In this document: piece after piece, positions 56,294-64,000 of the stretch | Position numbering within the stretch: position 1 is the stretch's first letter | How the letters are laid out: the number at the start of each line of letters is the position of its first letter | From: Malania oleifera | Taxonomy: Eukaryota; Streptophyta; Magnoliopsida; Santalales; Ximeniaceae | Assembly (NCBI RefSeq): GCF_029873635.1 | Contig: NC_080422.1 | Location: 5,994,001 to 6,058,000 of the forward strand | Direction of reading: 5' to 3' | DNA: 64,000 bases | The notes under the pieces: generated by a model | What the model was told of the DNA's origin: nothing | Databases searched by the model: none | Seen by the model: only the letters and a program-made list of their open reading frames with translations | Translations under genes and position numbers: made by a program

Positions 56294-56995
56294 GTTGATC
56301 TGGTGGGCAGACGCTACGATGCTGGCGATAACGTGAAGTTCAATTTTCCAATGGCATTTACTACGACGATGCTTGCATGGAGTGTACTAGAATTCGGGCA
56401 GTTCAGGGGAACAGATCTGCAACATGCTATGGGGGCCATCAAGTGGGCAACCGATTGCTTCCTTAAGGCCACCAGCCACCCCGGTCAGGTCTACGTCCAA
56501 GTCGGCGAACCTTACAGTGACCACAACTGTTGGGAAAGGTGGGAGGACATGGACACCTTCCGCACCTCCTACTTTGTCAACCAGCAACGCCTTGGCTCTG
56601 AAGTCTCTGCTGAGATCGCCGCCGCTCTAGCTGCTCTTTCATGGTCTTCAAGCGCTACAATTCCACCTATGCTGCCTTGCTTCAAAAGAGGGTTGCCTCA
56701 GTATGTACTTGCTTAGGAATTCCATCAAATATGAAACTAAAACTTTAAGGATCAAATTATATTCTAATTAAGGATTTGTTTTGAAGTACATTAATTCAAT
56801 AGAGCTTAAGGGACGTGTGGTGCAATTTATTTAAATAAATTACATATTATGACCACCGCAAGGAATTATATTTTTAATTGTATTATTATATTTTTGAGTC
56901 CGCAGATAAGTTCAGGGGTTCTTATAGTGATGGTAGTCTGCGTCCAGCAGTGTGCCCATTTTACTGTGATTTCAATGGCTACTGGGTATAATATT

Positions 56996-57051
<56 letters not shown>

Positions 57052-57230
57052 ACAATGTAATTTGTATTTATTAAACTTATGAGAAGTACGTTCATGGTAC
57101 AATGTGTGCATGCAGGATGAATTGGTTTGGGCAGCATTATGGTTGTACAGGACAACCAAAGTTCCATCCTATTGGAATTATGTCTTAGGGAACATCCATA
57201 CATTGGAAAATCCAAATATTGTGAAAAATC
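56294..57230 (+). pseudogene. Family-9 endoglucanase (GH9), broken internal fragment
   Basis: Three exons are readable. The first (56294-56700, after acceptor GATTAG) holds [15 protein letters not shown] with the two catalytic-pair Asp of DAGD, then [16 protein letters not shown] and [16 protein letters not shown]. The second (about 56893-56985) holds [20 protein letters not shown] and CDFNGYW. The third (57116 to about 57230) starts DELVWAALWLYRTTKVPSYW. Donors at 56701 (GTATGT) and 56986 (GTATAA) fit, and exons two and three join in phase. A one-base loss near 56640 shifts the frame (ALS, then [17 protein letters not shown] in the next frame). The signal-peptide exon and the C-terminal half with the His and Asp/Glu signatures are absent. 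Similarity ends where the gag fossil begins. Intact relatives cleave beta-1,4-glucans in the cell wall. Confidence 0.85.
57001..57051. repeat. (AC)n(AT)n microsatellite in a glucanase intron
   Basis: About 15 AC units are followed by about 10 AT units, within the intron 56986-57115. Confidence 0.9.
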
Positions 57231-57239
57231 TAAATGGCT

Positions 57240-58192
57240 GTGTAAGGGGATGGCAATGTAAAGTTCTTCGAACTCTAAGCGTTTGTGATAGAATTGTCAA
57301 GAGAGAGAGAGAGGCGTGCCAATAGAGCTTGAGGCTGCCCGAGAGAACACTAGAGGAACCCTTTATAATGTATCTGAGCTTGAGATGAGAATTGTGGAAC
57401 TTGAGAAATTCATTCCACTTATAAAATTCCTGGAGAAAAGACCAATAGAGCTTGAGGTCTTCCAGAGGAACATTAAGTAATTGGAAGCCTTTGAGAATAG
57501 GTTGAAACAAATTGAGGGTATTATGCCATTTCTTACATCCCAAGGGGGAGAGCTAATAGAGTTTGAAGCCTCCCTATGGGAATTAACTGATGATTTCTAT
57601 GTGCTTGCAGATAATGTCAAAGAATCTATTAGCACCATGAAAGAGGATTTGAAGGAGGTGGGTAATCTTCAAAACATAATGAATCAATTTCAGAATGACT
57701 TACGAGAGGTGAGTACTAAGCTAAATGCAGTGACCTAGATGTCTCGAAGGCCCATAACCGATACTTTTGCGGGAACTCGGATTAAGGTGCCAAAACCTAA
57801 ATGTTTTAAGGGTGCTCGAGATGTAAAGGAGTTAGATAACTTTGTCTTGGATCTGGAACACTACTTAAAGTGCTCAAGAATTGACATAGAGGAGGACCGA
57901 GTTAATATTGCAAGAGTATATCTTACTGAGGATGCTAAATTATGGTGGAGAACCAAATGTGAAGAAATGCAAAACAATCGGTATACCATCAATACGTGGG
58001 AAGAGTTGAAACATGCCTTGAAAGAACAATTTTACCTGGGGAATACATAGTATATGGCACGTTGCAAGCTATTTGAATTATAGTAGACATGCTCGATAGG
58101 GAGGCATGTATGGGAGTTCCAAGCCCTAATGCTTGACATAAAGGATATGGAGGATTCTGACAAAGTCTTTCATTTCCTTCAAGGACTCAAAT
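57240..58192 (+). mobile_element. Gag fossil of a Gypsy element (Reina-like chromovirus)
   Basis: A charged, probably coiled-coil segment (about 57310-57735) precedes a gag core at about 57739-58190 with FKGARDVKELDNFVLDLEHY, AKLWWRTKCEEM and a TWEELKHALKEQFY stretch typical of Gypsy gag. No LTR or pol of the same element is visible here. It is broken, and it is cut at 58193 by the LTR of another element. Confidence 0.75.
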
Positions 58193-59186
58193 TGTCACGC
58201 CCCAACCCGCCACGTGGGCTCAGGGTGCTACTTTAGTCACGTTTGTGTACCTGATACCATATTTATTATAATAAATGCAGCGAAAATAATGAAACACTCT
58301 CCAAACATACATTACCAGAGTTATAAGTTTCTTTCATACATAAAAGGTTTCCATATATCCCTACTACAATTCATAATACAAAACAAAACCCGTCTCAGTC
58401 TTATATAACCATATTACATAATCAAGGCTTCAAACCCAACGTAAATACAATAGAGTTCCTATTGACACTTACAAAAATCTATCCAACTATCAACCTGCCC
58501 CGGAGCTCGCTAACCTCAACCTCGATATGGACTTGAAAAGATTATTTGTATATTGGGGTGAGACACTTCTTAGTAAAGATGATCAAGTTAATATCAGTGT
58601 GTGGGTAGCATGCATTTAGTCCTTACATAAAACATCCATTCTTCATTTAACCGAAAATAGTTACTTTACATTGTACGTACTTATACAGTCGGAAATACAC
58701 GTTCATATTCCTGATATAAACAGTTTATTAATTACATAACATCATTTACATAAATCTACAGATATGCATAAAAGACAATCCCTAGGACTAAATGACATGT
58801 CTAAACCCCCGTGCTCGGGATTGTGCGACTCGAAGGCTGGACAAAGCCTGGGGTGATCAACCCAGACCAAGTCAAACATACATCTGCATCTAACTTTGAC
58901 TATGTAGGCATCCGCAACTTGCTTGCGTGGTTCCGATTGTTCTACCACATCCTGAAAGTCTGGGCTTCCAAGGAAGATACACTCTCTACTAAGGCTAATT
59001 GGTTGAAACCACCCACACCACTCTCGCAGTACAGTGTGGGCACACACGACCACATAAAAAACCTCTACCAATGGTACCGTGCCCATAACATAAGGGTCTT
59101 TAAGGTTCCTAAAGCATATCATGCAATTTAAGTAATATAAAACCACATTTCAACTCATTTCATATAAAACCTGTCATAGTATAAAA

Positions 59187-59295
59187 CTCGGCCCTTGCGG
59201 CCATCATATATATAACTCGGCACTCGCGGCTATCATATAAAGCTCGGCCCTTGTGGCCATCATACATAGAGCTCGGCCCTCGCGGCCATCATACA
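59187..59295. repeat. Short tandem repeat CTCGGCCCTTGCGGCCATCA
   Basis: Four to five units of about 27-31 bases, each with CTCGGC..TCGCGGC(C/T)ATCATA, lie inside the LTR. A possible relative is the CTCGGCATCTGCGTCGGCTG segment in the outer Gypsy LTR near 23925. Confidence 0.6.
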
Positions 59296-59501
59296 TATAA
59301 AACTCCTTGCATTTTCACAAACAGTTCCAGTATTTCACAAACTTTCGTCATTTCGGTTATAAAATAATACATACATATCATTCACCTGTCACACAATTTC
59401 TCATATTTTAAAACATAGCCCGTAGGCAACCAAGAGAAAAATAGCATCGTCGGTTTAGAAGATAAACCAAACTTCCTACCGTTTGTTTTTACTGAAAATA
59501 C

Positions 59502-60165
59502 TGTTGAGAATTTCACTTGTAAGCTTGTCCCACATTGGAAAATTAGAGTGGATGATGGGTGCTTATATATATGGTTGGACCCAAGACCCAATAGGTTTAA
59601 GCTTTTGGGTCAAGTTGGTGTTCACCCATGTGTATCAAATCCACCCATTGGCGCGTCCGGTGTTAACAAGTGGTATCAGAGCCGACGGTTCGTAACTCTA
59701 GGTAAGCGACATTATAAAAGTCGAGACATGAAGTTAATTCTCCTAACGTGCTAATAGTTGGAGGACCAAGTGTGTGACCGAGGCCAATAAGGATCATCTA
59801 GCCTTGGGATGGATCCGAATAGGGTCAAGACGTGGGAGGTAGGATTGGTTCGAAGGCACGTGGAATGCAATCCGAGGCACGTAAAACGTCAGTGGTAAGA
59901 CCCACTTAAGCATCTATTGGGGAATTGAGTTTACTCCCAAAAGGGAGACGGTTTCCGTTCAAAGGGGAGCAGCTGGAACTCACAAGTGAGGAGGAGATTG
60001 TTGAGAATTCCACTTGTGAGTTTGTCCCATATTGGAAAATTAGAGTGGATGATGGGTGCTTATATACGTGGTTGGACCCAAGACCTAATAGGCTTAGGCT
60101 TTTGAGTCAAGTTGGTGTTTACTCACGTGTATCGAGCGCACCAATAGGCTCCTTCGGTGTTAACA
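59502..60165 (+). mobile_element. TRIM element inside the LTR of the last Gypsy element
   Basis: Two 167-base terminal direct repeats (59502-59668 and 59999-60165) start TGTTGAGAATT and end GGTGTTAACA. A primer site TGGTATCAGAGCC (59671-59683) follows the first, and a purine tract GTGAGGAGGAGAT (59986-59998) precedes the second. The flanks AATAC and ATTAC agree at 4 of 5 bases. The repeats differ at about 20 or more positions, so this is an old copy. The interior is only about 330 bases with no coding capacity, which fits the TRIM class. Confidence 0.88.
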
Positions 60166-63100
60166 ATTACCATAACATATATCCTAGGTTTGAAAATGGG
60201 TCTTTTGAACGATTGGTTTTTGAAACATCAATTGAAAACATAAATATACTTACTCCAAAAACATTTCATACGGTTCAAATTAATTAAAAAGCTGACTTAA
60301 CTTAATCTCCTTACTTGATTCTGAAAAAAAAATCGAAACAGATGAAAAAAATTGAAACTAGCTTTTCGAACCGGTGGAAACACGAGATCCTATGAGCCAT
60401 GAAGAAAGAGAGTGATCCAGGAGTAAGAGAGATCCCGTAGGAGCCTTTTAGTGAAAACTAATCGAACCCTAGTAGAGTTCCAAAAGAGGAAAATTTGAGA
60501 TTCCTTAAAAAAATGAGCTCACTTCTATTTATAGGTAAGTAGGCTTGGGAGAAAATCGGCGTCGATTTCCCTTGTTCCCATAAAACCGTCGCCGATTTTG
60601 TGGTTGACTCGCCCGATTGACCCAAAACTGGCGACGATTTTTCTCTACTCTCAAAAATCGTCTACGGTTTTGGTCCTACCAACTGAATTTCTTCCTTTTT
60701 CTTTTGTTTTCCTTTATCTCTCTCTTTTATATTTATTTTCTTTTATTTTTCGGATTTGAGTTTCTACAATCTCCCCTCCTTATAAAAATTTCATCCTCAA
60801 AATTTGCTAACTGATACTAATTACTTCCTAGACTCACGATCTATCTTTACCGAAGAGTCGGTAGTCACCCACATAGCAGCCCCGTCCCAAGTTTATTAGA
60901 TACCCTCACTTATGGCGAAAGAATATCGTGGTTACACATAATGTCTCGAGAGTTCAAAATACCATACATAATTCTCCCAGAGACTATCCATACATAAACT
61001 CATAAATAACTGACAAACTAAACATACTTACCTTACCTGACCTGCATATAAGACTAACCCTTACCTGTTCAACTGCATCGATATGTCTATCACTGATCCT
61101 CTCTAAAAAGCTGTGGGTATTTCTAGCGTATCTCTGTCTCTAACTCCCAAGAAGCCTCCTCTGCTATGTGGTTCTGCCACAACACTTTCATTAATGGTAT
61201 TTCCTTAGTATGCAACTTCTGTACTGATCTAGAATCTGAACCGGTACCTCCTCGTATGCTAATGCATCCCCGATCTCTAGAGGTTCATAACTTAGCACGT
61301 GCGAAGGGTCTGACACATACTTCCTTAGCACTGATACGTGGAAGATGTTATGAACTCTAGACAATGCTGGGGTAAGGCCACTCGATAAGCAATTGGACCA
61401 ATCCTTTCTAGGATCTCAAACGGTCTAATGTACCGAGGGTTCAACTTGCCTTTCTTTCCGAACCTCATCACTCCCTTCATCGGAGCAATCCTAAAAAATA
61501 CAATATCCCCAATCTCGAACTCTAGCTCCTGTCGGCGAGTATATGCATAGCTCTTCTGCCGACTCTGTGCTGCTTCTATCTTTTCACTGATAAGTTTGTC
61601 CTTTGCAGAGGTCTGCTAAACTAATTCTGGGCCCAACACCTGTCGCTGACCTACCTCATCCCAGTATAACGGAGATCGGCACCAGCGACCATATAGACTC
61701 CCATAAGGTGTCATCTCAATACTTGTATGATAATTATTGTTACATGCGAACTTGACTAACGATAGGTATTTGATCCAACTACCACCAAAATCCACTGCAC
61801 ACGCTTGCAGCATATCTTCCAGAATTTGAATAGTCCTCTCGGATTGTCCATCCGTCTGCTGGTGAAAGACGGTACTGAAGGTGAGTTGAGATCCTAAGGC
61901 ATCCTAGAAACTCTTCCAGAAACGAGAGGTGAATTTTGGATCTCGATCTGAAACTATAGAAACCGGGACGCCATGAAGTCGTACTATCTCCTGCACATAA
62001 GGCTCTGTCAGCTTATCCATGGAGTAACTGAGTTTAATCGAAACGAAGTGCGTAGTCTTCGTCAGTTGATCCTCAATAACCTAGATAGCATTTTGCCCAC
62101 ACACCGCCACAAAGTCCATCGAGATATGCTCCCACTTCCACTTGGGGCTGTCAAGTGGCTATAGTGGTCTTGCTAGCCTCTGGTGCTTGGCCTTTACCTG
62201 CTGACACGTCAGACACTGCTCTACAAAATGAGCGATCTCTCTTTTCATGTTAGACCATCAAAAAGAACCTCGTAGATCCTTGTACATCTTTTTGCTCCTT
62301 AGATGTACCGTATATAAGGAGTAATGTGCCTCTTCCAAGATGGTTCGTTTAATCTCGTCATCATTTAGTACGCAGATTTGGGTGTGAAATCTCAACACCC
62401 TGTCATCAGAGACATTAAAATATGCATTCATCCCATCCTGTATTCCACTTACAATCTCTGCAAGCTCTACATTTTTCTTTTGAGCTGATCTGATCCTCTC
62501 CTATAAGGTTGGTTGCACTACCAGGCCAGCAATGAATGCCTGGTGATTTCCTTCTACTAACTCTACCCCCAACCTTTCCAGGTCCATCCTGATCTCATGC
62601 TGAATCCTGATTGTCGAGACTAATGCAAGCGCTGACTTTTGACTCAAAGCATCAACTACCATATTAGTTTTCCTTGGGTGATAACTAATAGTACAATCAT
62701 AGTCTTTAATCAATTAAAGTCACATGTGTTGCCTCATATTCAACTCCTTCTGGGTGAAGAAGTATTTGAGACTCTTATGATTAGTAAAGATCTCGCACTT
62801 TTCACCATATAAATAGTGCAGCTAGATCTTTAGTGCAAAAACCACTACTGCTAGCTCTAAGTCGTGCGTAGGGTAGTTCTTCTTGTACTCCTTGAGTTGG
62901 GCAGAAGCATAAGCGATAACCTTTCCCTGTTGCATCAAAACACACCCGAGCCCTTTCTTGGATGCGTCACTGTAGATCACGAAACCACCTTCCCCTGATG
63001 GAATGGTCAACACTAAGGCTATGACTAGACGTTACTTCAACTCTTGAAAGCTCTGTTCACACTCACTAGTCTAGTCAAACCTACTATTCTTTTTCGTAAG

Positions 63101-64000
63101 TTGTGTCAAAGGACTTGATAGCCTAGAAAAACCCTTGATGAATCGGCGATAGTACCTTGCCAGACCCAAGAAACTTCTGATCTCATGTATGTTCTGGTCT
63201 CGCTTAGTTTACTACTGCCTCTGCTTTGCCCCGGTCTACTGTTGTTCCTTCTTTAGACACTACATGTCCTAGAAATGCAATTTGTTCTAGTCAAAACTTA
63301 CATTTTTTAAATTTAGCAAACAATCTCTTCTCTGTGAGTACCTGAAGTGTTAGCCTCAAATAAGCTTTGTGCTCTGTAGGATTCCTCGAATAAATCAGGA
63401 TGTCATCAATGAATACCACCACGAATTAATTTAAGTACGTGTGGAACACCCTATTCATCAAATCCATGAATGCTGTAGATGCGTTCGTCAAACCAAACGA
63501 CATAACCAAAAATTCATAATGACCATACCGGGTTCGTAAGGCCGTCTTTGATGCATCCTCTGACTTCACCTTCAAATGGTGATACCCGGATCGTAGATCG
63601 ATCTTAGAGAAAACCTAAGTGCCCTTTAGTTGGTCAAACAGGTCGTCAATACGTGATAACGTGTATTTATTCTTCACTGTCACCTTGTTAATTTCTCTAT
63701 GGTCGATACACATCCTCATCGACTTTTTCTTCTTTTTCACGAATAACATCGGCGCTCCCCAAGGTGATATGCGCAGTCTGATGAAACCACTAACTAGAAG
63801 TTCCTGTAGTTGCTCCTTTAGCTCCTTTAGATTTGAAGCCATTCGATATGGAGTCTTAGAAATTGGCGCCGTCCCTGGAGTCAATTCTATGGCAAATTCC
63901 ACCTCATGATCAGGTGGTAATCCCGATAAGTCCTCCGGAAACACATCCGAGAACTCCCTTATCACTGGGATATCCTCCAGCTTCAGTCCTTCATTTGGTG

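Larger units (their letters stand above)
58193..60768 (-). repeat. 3' LTR of the last Gypsy element
   Basis: On the minus strand it starts TGTAGAAACTC (60768) and ends GGGGCGTGACA (58193). It includes a TATA box (CTATAAATAG, reverse complement at about 60524-60533), CCGTCGCCGATTTT-type palindromic segments (60558-60674) and the R/U5 block near 58808-58875. Five or so tandem CTCGGCCCTCGCGGCCATCA units lie at 59187-59295. Its length includes the 664-base TRIM. Confidence 0.8.
58193..64000 (-). mobile_element. Gypsy element (Tekay/Del-like), minus strand, broken, runs off the window
   Basis: The 3' LTR is at 58193-60768 and a purine tract at 60769-60783. Then, reading leftward on the minus strand from the window edge, come reverse transcriptase (about 63100-63965, with [20 protein letters not shown]), RNase H (about 62500-63060), integrase core (about 61620-62350) and integrase C-terminal region (about 61080-61600). 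Gag and the other LTR would lie beyond 64000. It is a fossil with many breaks. It is inserted in the Reina-like gag and carries a TRIM in its LTR. Confidence 0.85.

Noticed and set aside
56979-57543. Minus-strand frames of 78 and 121 codons
   Set aside because: They are shadows of the glucanase exon, the microsatellite and the gag fossil.

Overview
The window looks like an accessory, transposon-rich stretch of a flowering-plant (eudicot-like) nuclear genome. It is AT-rich, has plant-type TATA boxes and introns, several chromovirus-type LTR elements primed by initiator-Met tRNA, L1 LINEs, a tRNA-headed SINE, a hAT-type MITE and a TRIM. Few host genes are visible: a small secreted His-rich protein (815-1516, minus), a long P-class pentatricopeptide-repeat protein (38842-41865, plus) and a broken fragment of a family-9 endoglucanase (56294-57230, plus). 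I cannot name the species. Layout: 1-3.4 kb holds the His-rich gene and its AT-rich flanks. From 3.4 to 14.2 kb there is a stack of insertions: an old local duplication, a solo LTR (3909-6008) inside it, and an 8.1-kb LTR element (6011-14092) inserted at the edge of that solo LTR. From 14.4 to 18 kb lies a non-coding tandem duplication. 18-23 kb holds little that I can read. From 23 to 37.3 kb a truncated Gypsy fossil on the minus strand is split by a whole-length but broken Tekay-type Gypsy element on the plus strand (27255-36237). The PPR gene follows. From 43.6 to 55 kb come an L1 LINE, a short retroposed insert and a Copia fossil that carries a MITE. Then come the endoglucanase remnant, a gag fossil, and from 58193 to the window end another minus-strand Gypsy fossil whose LTR holds a TRIM. 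The main discovery candidate is the element at 6011-14092. Its two 2559-bp LTRs look identical and it has a perfect 5-bp target duplication (ACATA), an initiator-Met primer site and a polypurine tract, so it is very young. In place of gag-pol it carries an intact, intronless 230-codon gene for a WUSCHEL-related (WOX) homeodomain protein with a WUS-box-like LSLFP motif and an EAR-like C-terminus. That gene has its own TATA box, preceded by an 81-bp tandem repeat. The LTR U3 carries six near-perfect copies of the palindrome GTGGGGCCCAC, which fits TCP-factor sites. I infer that a stem-cell regulator gene has been captured by a non-autonomous retrotransposon; expression and mobility are untested. 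A second theme is that the U3 regions of the other chromovirus-type LTRs also carry clustered palindromes of different sequence just upstream of TATAAATAG, and that most of the LTRs share a short conserved block in R/U5.
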